24,374 nt of DNA from Gnetum montanum (lineage: Eukaryota; Streptophyta; Gnetopsida; Gnetales; Gnetaceae). The stretch covers positions 9,026 to 33,399 of the forward strand of contig MNCI01028423.1 of the NCBI GenBank assembly GCA_015680685.1, given 5' to 3'. Position numbers and translations under genes: made by a program. The notes beneath the pieces were generated by a model that was given only the letters and a program-made list of their open reading frames with translations, searched no databases and was not told where the DNA came from. Below, piece after piece: positions 9,287-20,395 of this stretch; positions within the stretch are counted from its first letter, which is position 1; the number at the start of each line of letters is the position of its first letter.

Positions 9287-11706
9287 AAAATCTAAAAAAA
9301 TACATATTTTAATTATTTAATTATATGGTATCCTAAGATATCATGACTTATTCAAAAAAAACTCAAAAAACATGTATTTTATCTAGGCATCTTCAAAGGC
9401 TAGGTCTTGGTTATCCTCAATACCAAAGGAACTCATCAACAAGTCTTGGAATACTTTCACTATTATCATAAGATAAGCCTTGTGATCCCAAACAAGTCAC
9501 TTATGGCCAAGTCTTGATCGTAGCTCACCACTAACATCCTCAATGGCTAAGGCACATACCTCATTGGAAAGATAGGTCTTGACAATGCCTCATCGCACAC
9601 CACTAGACTCAAATACTCAATGTCATGATATTTGCTAAATCCATAACTTCAGATAGACTTATGAATCAAAATCTAAGGTAGGAAATCCATCCAACAACCC
9701 TTGTTCCTATGGGGTAGGTCCCATTAAAGAGCACACTACTAGTGCATGTAGATAAGGGAATCTAAAAAGTTCACATCTATCACTACGAACTGAAAAAAAT
9801 TGCTCACACAAATATTATTATTTTATTCCAAAAGTTCAAAAGGTGCCCAAATTGGCCAAAAATCCATAAAAGCTCAAATTTCAAAAAATTCTTGCAGAAT
9901 CATGTTCATGTCATAAGTAGATCCTAAAATTTTATAAAATATCTAGGGGCAAGTTGGGCATAATTTCCATAATTTCCAAAAATTCACCAAAAGACAGAAA
10001 ATGCTATGAACAAGATTAAAATAAAAAAATGTCTAAAATCACAAAAGTTTGGTAGAATCTCACCATATTAATTAAAATCATGGAAGAATAATAGAAGACT
10101 AAGAATCATAGAGGAGAGATAGAGAATGCATAGCAATATGGGATAGCGATGTGAAAGGAAAACAAAATAAACTTCCTTACTTGTGTTACCCGGTTTTCTA
10201 GAATTTTCTTATATCTTTCTTTCTTGCCTAATGGTTTCAATTAGTTTTTGCTTTGTCTAGCTTGTCATACCTAAAACCCTTCAAGGTATGATGAGATGTA
10301 ATTAAACCCTCAACTTAGTTATAAGGGGAATTGGACTCTTGGCTTCAAAATAAAGAGAAAAGACCAAAAAATTTCTTTTAGAAAAATGTGATAGCACATG
10401 GTTTTGGAAAAAAAAAATAGTTGCAAAATAAATGTCAGAAAAAATGGAAAAGAAAAATAGTAAAAAGAGAAAGGTAGTTTGGCCAAAGAAAACACATTAA
10501 AAAAACTTATGCATAACATGTATATGTTATACATTGCACCTATATGTTTAACATATATGCTTCTTTTTTTTTATTTGTATGTGAACGTGCTTTTGTATGG
10601 TGTTGAATTTTAAAATCAAATTTTATTTTTAATTTTTAATTTTATTTTATTATCATTATTATTTTTTCCCAAAATCATTTTTATAAGTTCCCTTTTTCCT
10701 AATCTCTCTCCCTTAATACCCTTGTGCTCCAACACTCATGACACACATACTAGGATTCCAAATCAATTTATGGTTAAACCTACTAGATCCTTATCAAGTG
10801 TTCTACCTAATCATATCTTGAAATATTATCTAGTTGTTACTTATCATAGTTGCCTAGTTCAAATGTTGAGACTTTTATGGTATTTTAGCAAACTAGAAAA
10901 TGTGATATCTTAGGAAATATAACTCCAATTTTAGTGAACCAAGTGTCAAATTCTATGTTTTTGAATGTCTTAGACACATTGGTCATTTTAGATTTTGGAT
11001 TGGACATCATCCTAAGGTACTTCCTTAACAAATATGATTTATACAATATTTAATTATAATTAAAAATGAACTCCAAATTTTGGTTCAATGAGAAAAGGTA
11101 ACAAGGGATATGGTTTGGGTAGGATCACGGTCCATAATTGCTTCATGAACAAAGTATTATATATGTACATGTGCATAATAAAATAAAAGGGTGCATGAAT
11201 AGATATCATAATAAATCATAAACATTCATAAAGAAGTGAATATGCATAGCTAAATACTTGTGAAGGTATGACAATTGACAAAAGAAAAGCTTCTTGGGAT
11301 CATTGGATTTCAACATTTAATCATAAAATATAAGGTAAACCTATGACTGAGATCGAACAATAGTAAAATAAAGGATACAAAACTTTAACAAAACATTCTA
11401 GTAAGCAGATTACATTCAATTTTGTAGGAAATCAGAAATAATGACAATAATAATAGTAATGATAGTAATGTGATCTTATCATTTAACTAAGAATATTAGA
11501 GCTAATTCATTAAAATGATTTTGACAGAATTAAAGAATTAATCATATGCATCAAATTATTAGGTTATAATATATACAATACATGAGATCTTGAATGGTAT
11601 AATCCTATTTCTATCCCTTTCATCCAAGAAAAAATAGTAATTTACTTAAATATCAAAATGAAAACCAAGCATAATATATAATCGACATTACACAATATAA
11701 ACTTGA
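9287..11706. other. AT-rich DNA with no recognisable gene
   Basis: About 2.4 kb without a frame I can assign. The first 700 bases are more GC-balanced and may be an old repeat. The rest holds A- and T-runs. A short hairpin with 7-bp arms (ATAACAT / ATGTTAT) lies at 10513-10530, and AATAATAG-type microsatellite words occur near 11443-11465. An open minus-strand stretch at 10319-10534 is Phe-rich only because the plus strand is A-rich. Confidence 0.5.
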
Positions 11707-12128
11707 TGTAGAACCTCATGTGGCATGACCCACCAAAGATATAATAAAGTTAGAGTAATTAATTTATTTTCTATAGTATTAATTTCTTTTTATTTTGGAG
11801 GTTGAAAGATGGGAAGCTTTTAGCTTTTTTCATTATTTGTTCTTTATCTTTGATTGATGTATTCTTTTTTATTTATAGAGAGTTTTCTCCTTCTCTTTAA
11901 AAGAAACCCTTTAGTAAGAAGGGAAAACCTGTAAGGGCACTTTTGATTAAGGGCAAGGGATGATCCTTTTCCTACCCTAAAGGGAAGGTATTTCAGGATT
12001 GGTGGTAAAGAAAAAAATTTAAAAATGCATCCCTAAAACCATTGGCCTTTTTCTTTATACTCTCTCTTAGATGGTCGATGTATTGTGCTTTTCTAAAATA
12101 TTATTATTCATTTTTTTAGAGTCCAACA
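11707..12128 (-). repeat. Probable LTR, minus strand, next to a G-rich purine tract
   Basis: Read on the minus strand this 422-bp block starts TGTTGGACTC, a very common plant LTR start, and can be ended at GGTTCTACA. A TATAAATA box lies at about 11873-11880 on the minus strand, in a CTCTCTATAAATA context. Immediately outside the start is a G7 purine tract, so this would be a 3' LTR whose internal region lay to the right. No partner LTR or coding domain of this element was found, so the left end is a guess. Confidence 0.45.
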
Positions 12129-12138
12129 CCCCCCCTTT
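12129..12138 (-). promoter_or_regulatory. Probable polypurine tract (minus strand AAAGGGGGGG)
   Basis: On the minus strand AAAGGGGGGG leads straight into TGTTGGACTC. The arrangement matches a purine tract followed by the first bases of a 3' LTR. Confidence 0.5.
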
Positions 12139-13064
12139 AATAAGGTTAGTATATACATACTTTATGAAATATAATATAATGTAGTATAATCAAATCATAA
12201 GAAGTATTATGATGAATATTAAAATTAACAATTGTAATAGAATAGCATCACTCAAATCCAAATTACATAATGACTAAGGTAAAATGCAATATACTAGGCA
12301 CAAAATATTAAAGATTCAAGCTATAATACATACCAATAGGAAAAAGATATTTGAGAACTAGGGTGTTAAATAAAAAAGATTTTAGAATTAGGCCAAGGTA
12401 TGGTACATGATCTAAAAAGAAAACCCTAACACTAGTGAAAGACATAGAACTTAAACCCAAGTTAGAACTAGTAATGTAGAAAATGATAATAGGTCAATGA
12501 TAATAATAATAGTAGTAATAGTAATTCAATATCAATTTAATTAAGAAAAAAATAATACAAATTTTAGTTAAAACTAAAGCTCCATGGTGTATAATTAGTT
12601 GTGGAAATTAGGATCCACTACCACCTATGATAAAAATGTAGATTGAAAGTAATCACTGCAATGATCTAATACCTTCAATGGAAAATCTAAAGATATAAGA
12701 AGATGATTTGAATATCAAATAATAATCTCACTACACCACTAAAATTTTAGCTAGTGGTGATCTATGTAGTATCTCAAATAGCTAGTCTATAAGTTCATGC
12801 TACAAATTAATGAGTGTCATTAACTTTGAGTCAAGGTGCCTCAACAAGGGCTTTATAGTGACCAAACTAAGATACTATAGATAGATATTAGTATACGAAA
12901 ACACAATAAATACATATTAGTTGATTATTATTAGAATACTAAATAGAAAATAGTGCATAAAAATAATTATTTTTGTAGAGCTGATATACCCATTTTTGTC
13001 TTTGTAGGACAAACTAGAAGGTTGCTATGTCAACATCTACTTTTTCTTAAGGAAACTAGTGGTT
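12139..13064. other. AT-rich DNA, no gene seen
   Basis: If the purine tract at 12129 is real, this stretch should be interior of that element, but I can read no RNase H or integrase here. It holds simple AAT/AGT trinucleotide runs near 12500-12530. Confidence 0.45.
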
Positions 13065-14084
13065 GAAATGATGGAATGATGAATTTTCATAAAAACGGAA
13101 AATATGAAAGCACCTAGAAACTTATTAATGATGAAGATTATGATGATATCATACATACACATATTTAAAAAATTATCAAGAAAATTAATAAAAAATCAAA
13201 TAGAAATTAAGATTAAGTAAATCATTATTTGAATGCATACTTTTTAAAACATTATTTTCTTAAGATACAATTTCATTTTATATTTACTTAAAAGGAATTT
13301 TATCATGATGATATTATTTCCAATTCAAACCATTTGTCAAAAATTATTTTTAAATATTATAATCATCATCTTGGTAAGATATCTCTCTTATTAAAACTAA
13401 ATATGTAGGATGTAGCTTGGCCAATGATAAATCTATAGGATTTGATGAAGTTCCCATTTAAATTTTTAGAAATCATTAAGATGTTTATGATATGGATTCT
13501 TTTTGCATTTTTATTGATGTCATTAAACAACATTCACTTGGTTAAGAACCAAATAGATAAGTCATTAGACTTATTCCTAAAGAAGATTAGCTCTTTCAAA
13601 CTAGTAATTGATATCCTATGACTCTTTTGAATTCTATTAATAAAATTTTGATCAAATGTCTTACTCAAAATTTTTTTAAAAGGCCTATTTCTCAATTTAT
13701 TACTCTAATGCAAACTAGCTTTATTCAAGGCAGATGTTTTTTTAAGTGATGTTATTACTACTTGGGAAGGTATGTAATGGGTTGGGGATTCTAGTCAAGA
13801 TATTACATTTTTTTAATATTAAATATGCTAAATTTTATGATAGGATTAAATGGAATCTTATTATTATTTTTCTTTGTAAATATAATTTTAAGGATAAATT
13901 TATTGAGATGGTTAAGACTCATGCTAAAGTTAATGCACTAGTGGCTATAAATCTTGGCATTACTAATAGATTCAAACTTAAGCACTTAATTAGGAAAGCT
14001 TATCCTCATGTAGCTTACCTCTTCATCCTTACTAAAATTTTATATTTCATGCCATTTACAAGGATTAAGAATTTAATTTATTAG
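13065..14084 (+). pseudogene. L1-type LINE reverse transcriptase remnant
   Basis: Several frames together give the order of blocks seen in plant L1-type ORF2. Near 13075-13130 there is a linker like NDGMMNFHKNGKYEST, where intact elements have GD-N-x-FFHK. Then come MANDKS-like and GFDEVPI at about 13420-13455, VIRLIPKED near 13560-13590, YPMTLLNSINKILIK at about 13610-13655, and QTSFIQGR near 13715. The longest open part is 13746-14084, with YAKFYDRIKWN (intact: KAYDR-x-W), then NLGITNRFKL and LIRKAYPHVAYLF, where RQGCP would be expected. The catalytic FADD block is not present downstream. At least four frameshifts and many stops occur. The endonuclease part upstream was not found, consistent with a 5'-truncated copy. 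Confidence 0.75.
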
Positions 14085-15941
14085 AAAGTAAAGTTTTTAA
14101 GAATAATGTTTCCACATTGTTAAAAATGCATGTTGCATATTAGTTCATTTTATCATAAGGAATCGTAAAGATATTGTAGATCTATTAATCAATCTCATGT
14201 ATTGATGTGTTTAAAATAAAAAATAAAGAAAATTTCTTAGTTTGTTTAAGAATGTGTACAAGTCTTACTTGAGTAACTTACTATGAATCAATATTGAGGA
14301 GTTGGAAAGTTAGCTTAGATTAGTTCAATAGATTTAAGATGTAAGAAAGCATTTTTGGAGGAGTTAAGATCTTCATTCCTCTAAACTTGGTTGGCAGGAA
14401 CATGTGGCACTGACCTCACAACATAGTGTAGCCCTAGTCATACTAGGTCATAGTCAAGCCACATACCACTAGCCTGCAACCTGCGATACCAAAATGTGTC
14501 AAAAACTATGCCATTCCTTATCATCTCCTACCACTGAAAAATGCACACCACCATTATCATAAACCATTATTAATTATCACTTCTTCCTCCCCTCTTCCAT
14601 GTAGACATGATGTTGCCATCATTCTATCCACCTCTACCAATATCCAGGTTGTAGCTATTATCTTAGACACCTATGTTTGATAGTGTTCACATATCATATA
14701 GAGCCATGGTATCCATGGAAATTGTGAGAACCACAAGTTCCTACTAGTTGATGCATATAAGCTCTATAAGTCCTTTCTAGTAGGTATTTTCCTGCATCAC
14801 AAGTTCTTATTAGCCATTGTCTTTCTACTTTATAGATCCCTACTAGTCGATGTTCAATTACATAAAAATCATGTAAGAAAAATTTGGGTTCTAAAAATTA
14901 AAACTCAAAATTTAAATTTAAATATTTAAGTATGATTGGTCTTGAACAACCTAATCAAACTAGTGATTTGACAAAATGTGGGATAAAAACTTGTAATTAA
15001 CCACATAGGTCCTATAATAGTACTAGGATGGATGAATTCTTGAGAATTTGTCGAGAATTCACAAAATTAATGCCCAAATTTAAAACTTTAGAATTCCATA
15101 AATTTTGATCTCACAGGCAATTTTTAGTGAAAAAAATTCATTTCTGCTAGATTTCAATCTCCTAGCTACATTAGTGAAGTTAAAACTATCCTATGGAACT
15201 TCAAAAATTATTTTTAAATCCTTGTCCTTAACCATGACTTAAGAGCCTTAGGAAACAATTTAGCATAACTAGGACATTTGATGTTTGTTTCTAAAATAAA
15301 AATAGTCATTTCTATAACCTTCTTAATCCAATGGTGATATAAGATGGATCATTTGGGTAATTGATAATTAGATGATAATTTGAATTATGACTTAATTAGC
15401 CAATAACAATGATTAACTAATCATATCTAATACTAAAATGTCTAGGAATAAAAAATATAACACTTTCAACCATCCTAAGTCTTAAGATTAGGTAATTAAG
15501 TTACACTTTTAGTCAGACCTATGTTACTAACCCCTAGTTGATCATTAGTTACACTGTTAGAGTTAATATCTTAAGAGAGGTAGAAAGGGTAATTAAGAGT
15601 CTAAGAAGTGTAACCAAATTAATACCAACCCAATAATCCAAGAAGTTGAAAAATAAAAATGGCTAGGAAGATGTATACAAATGCAACTAACATCTAGATC
15701 ATGTTGGTAGAGATCAACCATCATGAAAATTCTTAACCTTATCTTAACAAGGCATATGATATCCATGAAAGGGAATGAGCTAGAAGTAAATCCAAATACA
15801 AACATGAAGGTTATAAGATAGAATATTCTTGTAATATCCCTAGCCAATGAAATATGACATTTACTATATCCACCTTACATGTTGGATTCGCACGAATACC
15901 AATACCAATGCATCCTTGCATAAGTACTAGGATTAAATGTT
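14085..15941. other. No gene recognised; minor short repeats
   Basis: About 1.85 kb without a supported frame. Around 14730-14860 a motif like CCTACTAGTTGATG recurs in varied form (about 14737, 14803 and 14844) together with CTAGTAGG. This suggests a decayed short repeat. Two EcoRI-type words form a loose inverted pair at 15034-15040 and 15054-15060. The open minus-strand stretch at 15593-15847 resembles nothing I know. Confidence 0.45.
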
Positions 15942-16771
15942 GATGTCTTATGCTTATTAGAAGTTCTACCATGGGGATTTCTATATTAATTCTGACTTGA
16001 TTTCAGAAAGTTGGGATACAAAGATATTTATGAGCAAAATGATTCATGTGATGGTTCTTCCTATAATCAATACTAATTAGCTTACAATAGAAACCACAAC
16101 ATGAATGGTTGCATAATCTTTTATAAAGAAGCCATGTTTGGCCTAATACAAAGATTTGAATGGGGATTAGAAGACATGATTTTTGAAATTCTAGAACTTT
16201 GAGTCATGAGAAGTAAATAATGATCAAGATTCTAGGAAAGCCACATAGCCTTGACATTAGTACTTAAAATGTAGTTGTTAGGGAGATATGTATGTATGAC
16301 CAACAAACATTTGATTTCCAACCCAAAATGCTTAGATGTCAGACTTTGTCAAGTATCTTACTTGATTATTTAAATCAAGGAAAGTTTAAGGTACATGTTC
16401 TAATACCATTCATCCTCTGTGGAGACTTCAATGCAAAAGCTGGAAGTAGTGTTCATCAATTTCTAAAATATGGATATGCAAAAGAGCCTGTGGAAGAGAA
16501 ATCCAATTTGAAGAAGATATTCTCATCCATGCACCACACCATTCCATTGGTCAATGCATACTCCACTTACATCAAACCTTCAATAGATAAGTGCAATTCC
16601 CAAATTATGTATAGATGATGCTAATGGATAGTTTTCATCAAGAAATGTAATTCACTAATTATGTTGTTGTGATTACTTAAGATGGGTCAACATCCTTCTT
16701 CATTGAGACTCTAGATTATTTCATATGATACTTGATTCTATCAAGTTCCAAGTTATTGGAGTTAATCCCTA
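15942..16771 (+). pseudogene. Decayed CCR4-type deadenylase (EEP nuclease) copy
   Basis: CCR4 is the exonuclease of the CCR4-NOT complex that shortens mRNA poly(A) tails in the cytoplasm. Colinear pieces of its endonuclease/exonuclease/phosphatase domain are present. They are DVLCLLEV at 15942 (intact: D-LCLQEV), then LGYKDIYEQ, NGCIIFYKEAMFGLI (intact: DGC-FF-RDRF) and NVVV near 16270. The longest open part, 16292-16618, includes FILCGDFNAKAGSS (the GDFN motif) and IPLVNAYSTY (intact: LPLVSAYS-F). After a frameshift come FTNY and then IETLDYFI plus LLELIP near 16715-16771 (intact: TLDYIF). Several stops and at least two frameshifts make it dead. The N-terminal leucine-rich repeats are not seen. 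LINE endonucleases share the GDFN motif, but the SAYS and TLDYIF blocks fit CCR4 better. Confidence 0.7.
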
Positions 16772-16970
16772 AGGAATAAGTTAAGGAGAAAGATCAATCC
16801 TACCATATTAAATAAGGCCATCCAATCATATAGCCCTTTTGGTAGAACTATGACTACATTATTTGATTCATAAGGGTAGTGAAAACTAGGTAGTTTCTTA
16901 AACTTGCTTCTATTTCTGATCTTTATTGTTTCTTTAAATTATATTTCTAAAATATATAAATAAAATATTT
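16772..16970. other. Spacer between CCR4 copy and gypsy LTR
   Basis: AT-rich, no feature seen. There is no clear poly(A) run directly after the CCR4 copy. Confidence 0.4.
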
Positions 16971-17970
16971 TGTGTAATACAAGTGGGAAAAAGGAATTTG
17001 TCCTACCTTCACTCATGTAACCAAAGATATGAGTTGCACTTTATGTGACTAGAGTAGGTTCACTCTTATTAATTTAACATTCAATTCCCACTAAATTAAC
17101 ATATTATGAGAACAATCAATATCATATGAAATAAGAAAACTATATATCTTCAAATAATTAAATAAGATTACAATTCATGGTTCCATAACCCACAACATTC
17201 AAAACACTCATAACACTCCAATGATGCTATAGAGTATGAGGCTCTACAACTACATAATGATTGTCCTCAATGCAAGGCATAACTGAAAGAGAATCTCTTC
17301 CACAACATAGGAGTAAGATTTCAACTCACAAGAAAGAACACAAGAACACATAAGCCAAACACATACACAATTGACCTTGTGCAATAACCACAATCATGCA
17401 CTCACTCAATGTGCTTTGATGATACCTCGTACTCAATACATCAACCCTCACAAGATTTTCTCATGACATCTCATGAAGAAACACATATAATATTTATTGT
17501 AAATAGAAGAAAAGAAACCTAGGAAACCTTTTCCAAGCATAAATTGAAGATCTATGATTGTTTCCATCTTTTGATCATCTTGTGTAGCTATTTCCCAATT
17601 TAGAATGATTAATTGAGAAGTTTCCTTGGCCATATAGGTCATCTCTTACCTTCCTTAGGATGGCTCATTATTAATTTCCACTTGAAAGAGAGACATCTCT
17701 ATTTGGTGAAATATGTACCCTAGGATATTGAGATATCTCCTCAATAGTGAAGATGTCTCATCTAAGACATCTCTTTTCTAGTGGAGACATCTCCCTAGAG
17801 ACATCTTCTAATAGGATGAGATGTCTTTTCATCCTACCAAATGTCTTCTCTTCACTCCAAGCTCTCAAACAAACATATCCCTAAACTCCCATATGTCTTC
17901 CTTGAGCCCAAAAACCTGTCAAAATAATTTTTACAATAGAGAAAAGGAAATCTAAAAAGGTATCCTTACA
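16971..17970 (-). repeat. 3' LTR of the minus-strand gypsy remnant
   Basis: The right edge (LTR start on the minus strand, TGTAAGGATACC) abuts a purine tract at 17971-17988 and lies about 155 bases beyond the stop of the integrase frame, the normal gypsy layout. The left edge is placed at TGTGTAATAC (16971), read on the minus strand as a CCCACTTGTATTACACA end. This boundary is less sure, because the matching 5' LTR was not identified. Length would be 1,000 bp. The U3 side holds a dense cluster of AGACATCT/AGATGTCT motifs (17688-17850). Confidence 0.6.
17688..17850. repeat. Cluster of AGACATCT / AGATGTCT motifs in LTR U3
   Basis: At least eight close copies of an 8-mer occur in about 160 bases, in both orientations: AGACATCTC, AGATGTCTC, AGATATCTC and variants. 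Neighbouring copies in opposite orientation can pair. Being in U3, they could be enhancer-like protein sites, which is inference. A second cluster lies at 21041-21210. Confidence 0.65.
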
Positions 17971-17988
17971 CCAACTCTCCCACCCTTT
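17971..17988 (-). promoter_or_regulatory. Polypurine tract of the minus-strand gypsy remnant
   Basis: On the minus strand AAAGGGTGGGAGAGTTGG runs into TGTAAGGATACC. It lies between the integrase stop and the LTR, as in chromovirus-type elements. Confidence 0.65.
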
Positions 17989-18125
17989 AAAAAGTGAACT
18001 GATGTAAATCATGATGTAGGGGAAGATGTGATTCCTTACTCAAGAAGTTTATTCTCATAGATCCATATAACATTAGTAGTAAATTAAGCCTCATAATGTA
18101 TCAAGTATTGATATCTCTTCACTCT

Positions 18126-19623
18126 TTAAGTGCTATAAGCTTCCATTCTCTTAAATGCAATTACCTTCCTTTCCATTGAAGGCTTGGATTGATTAATAGC
18201 CCCCTTCACCTTATTGATGCTAACTTGTAAAGTTTCATTGTCAATTGATCTATGATAGTGCATAAGATCTACAACATTAAATATAAAAGACATACCAACA
18301 TCATTGGGTAAGTTAATCTCAAAAGCATAATCATTAATTCTGATCCTAATTTTAAATGGACCCATATCCTTAACTTTCAACTTGGAGTAGTTGACACCTA
18401 TTAATCTCTTCTTTTACAAGTGTACCCAAACTAAATCATAAAATATAAAAATAGGGTTTCACTTATCCTCATTTTTCTTGAGAACTCTCTCTTCAACCTT
18501 CTTCTTAATATTTTCCTTTACTTATGCATGAAAGTCCTTCTTCTCTTGCCCAAAATCTGCACTAAGTTGAGATTTCCCCTCAAAGCTCTTCAAATTGTCC
18601 ATTATATTTGGAAAAAAAGCATAATTTACCTCAACTAGGTTCTTAACAATGGAAACATAAAAAGCATTATGGCATGAGAATTCAACATGATACAACAAGT
18701 TCTCACATTTATTGGATTATGCATCACATAAACATCTCAAAATATTCACCAAGGATGTATTCACCAACTTCATTTGGCCATTAGATTATAGATGATATGC
18801 ACTAGAAAAATTCATCTTCATCTCTAAAATTTTCAAAGGAACTTTCAAAATGACTAGTAAATTTGAAGTCTCTATCACTAATAATATTCAAAGGAATTCC
18901 ATGCAACTTTACTACATGCTAGAAAAATAAATTTGCCACATGAGAAGCATCACTCATATTGTTGCCTAGAATGAATAGTGCCATTTTGGAGAACCTATCC
19001 ACCATAATAAAAATTTCATTTTTCTCATTCTTTTGTTTTAGACTACCATTCACAAAGTTCAATGACATGCTTTCTCATTTCCTTGGGAATTGGTAAAGGC
19101 ATGTAAATTCTATTTACTCTTTTACCTCCTTTTAATTTCTAAAAAGTCAAACACTCCTTCAAAAATTTTATAACTTCATACCTGGCTAAATATAGTGCCT
19201 ACTCACATGCTCCATTTTTTTTCTTGCCCATGTGACATGTCATGCTCCTATAATTTTTTTCAAACAAGATCTTTTTCCTAAAATCAAAATTAGAAATACA
19301 TACATTTTCATTCTTAAATAATAATTCATCTTAAATATGATAGTTCCTCAAATGGTATATCCTACTTAATAATGGTTCCTTGATGCTTCTCCAAATATGC
19401 CTAGAATTTGAATCATTTTCATACAAATGAACAAAATCAATCATACCTTCAACATGAGGTAGGCTGAAATTCATCACATACACCCTATATAATGCATCAT
19501 CCACCATTTTAGCTTTTCCACTTTTGTAGTTTAACATAATAATAAACTCTTGTAACTATGCAATTGATTTCATGTGTTTTACACTGAACTTCTTTTGGGA
19601 ATTTATAAATTGAAGTGATTTGT
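18126..19623 (-). pseudogene. pol: Ty3/gypsy pol remnant: RNase H C-half and integrase
   Basis: Read right to left, the RNase H C-half begins at the solo LTR: KSLQF, NSQKKF, then YKSGKAKMVDDALYR (intact: H-x-G-x-N-x-VADALSR). The linker and a damaged zinc-binding region follow (19140-19330). The integrase core then has VDRFSKMALF near 18979-19010 and HGIPLNIISDRDFKF near 18870-18910, with the second catalytic Asp kept. GQMKLVNTSLVN near 18740-18770 has Lys where the catalytic Glu (GQTE) should be. The C-terminal part at 18126-18380 is open and contains MGPFKI and GMSFIFNVVDLMHYH, the usual pre-chromodomain block. No chromodomain was recognised after it. Frameshifts and stops show it is inactive. 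The family is a Ty3/gypsy chromovirus-like lineage by motif, not proven. Confidence 0.85.
19619..19623. repeat. Target site duplication of solo LTR, left (TTTGT)
   Basis: The five bases before the solo LTR match the five after it at 20200-20204. Confidence 0.88.
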
Positions 19624-20199
19624 TGTGACATCCCATCCCTAGATGTATGGAAAATGTCAAATATACATTATATTATACATTATGCATAATAAGAAAATAC
19701 ATCAAATGTGAAATATATGTAACATTCAACATTATGTGTATAGGAAATAACAAAGAAAGTACAAAAAGAGAAAGAGAAGAATTCTTTATTAATAAACAAT
19801 ATAGTATTCGAATCATGCTTTGAGAGTATTCCTTCAGGTTTTCTTCCTTTGCAATCTATTCCTTAGAGGCAATCCAGCATTCCCACCATGGTTAGGCCTA
19901 TTACCTAGCTAGAAGGAATCGCTAGTCCACTTCCTATCCTACTTCACCCAACTCTTGTGACTTGCCTTACCAACTCCATTGCCACTCCACTCCTGGCATG
20001 ACCTTTAAGCCTAGGTATAAATGCCTTAGGTCAAACCCCCAAAGGTCACCTTGAGAGATATGTTTGTTATTACAACATGCTCTTTTGGGTCTTAATTACA
20101 ACTATCCTTTTAGGTCCTATTATAAGAATAATAATAATTATTATATAGAGGCACCATCTTTGTTAGGAAGTAGCATCATTTGGAAATGGGCATGTAACA
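19624..20199 (+). mobile_element. Solo LTR inserted in the RNase H of the gypsy remnant
   Basis: A 576-bp block starts TGTGACATCCC and ends CATGTAACA, and is flanked on both sides by TTTGT (19619-19623 and 20200-20204). It has no internal region, so it is a solo LTR left by recombination between two LTRs. A TATAAAT word at 20016-20022 supports plus orientation. Removing the LTR and one TTTGT rejoins the RNase H frame (FLKKFTLMKDY on one side, KSLQF on the other). It is younger than the pol copy. Confidence 0.88.
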
Positions 20200-20204
20200 T
20201 TTGT
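20200..20204. repeat. Target site duplication of solo LTR, right (TTTGT)
   Basis: Second copy of TTTGT, directly after the terminal ACA of the solo LTR. Confidence 0.88.
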
Positions 20205-20395
20205 AATCTTTCATCAAAGTAAACTTCTTGAGAAATACGTAATGCCTCAAATGCTTGATTACTTAAATAATAGCATAAAAATCCTTATTATATATGCTAT
20301 TTTTTTTGCATTGACTTATTTAACTTTGTTGAAAAGAAAAAAATAGGCCTACCTTCTTGTAAAAGTACTAAGAATCATAAAACTTAGAAGGTGGG
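20205..20395 (-). pseudogene. pol: Gypsy pol remnant: N-half of RNase H
   Basis: On the minus strand the blocks come in the family order: VLLQEGRPI near 20345-20371, then FFSTKLN, YNKDFYAII, and HLRHYVFLKKFTLM reaching the solo LTR. Intact elements read close to QEGRPIAFFSKKLN and LLAI-x-ALK-x-WRHYL-G. The upstream edge near 20395 is abrupt. No reverse transcriptase (YVDD-type) block follows to the right, so the copy is truncated or deleted there. Confidence 0.8.

Noticed and set aside
10513-10530. AT-rich hairpin with 7-bp arms
   Set aside because: Short and AT-only apart from one pair. Expected by chance in this composition.
10319-10534. Phe-rich minus-strand open stretch with membrane-like look
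   Set aside because: Composition comes from an A-rich plus strand (AAA runs read as Phe). There is no start context or homology.
16292-16618. Reading the GDFN-containing frame as a LINE endonuclease
   Set aside because: The neighbouring blocks (DVLCL-EV, NGC-IFYKE, LVNAYS, TLDYFI) follow CCR4 order and spacing better than LINE endonuclease. Kept as an alternative in the feature entry.
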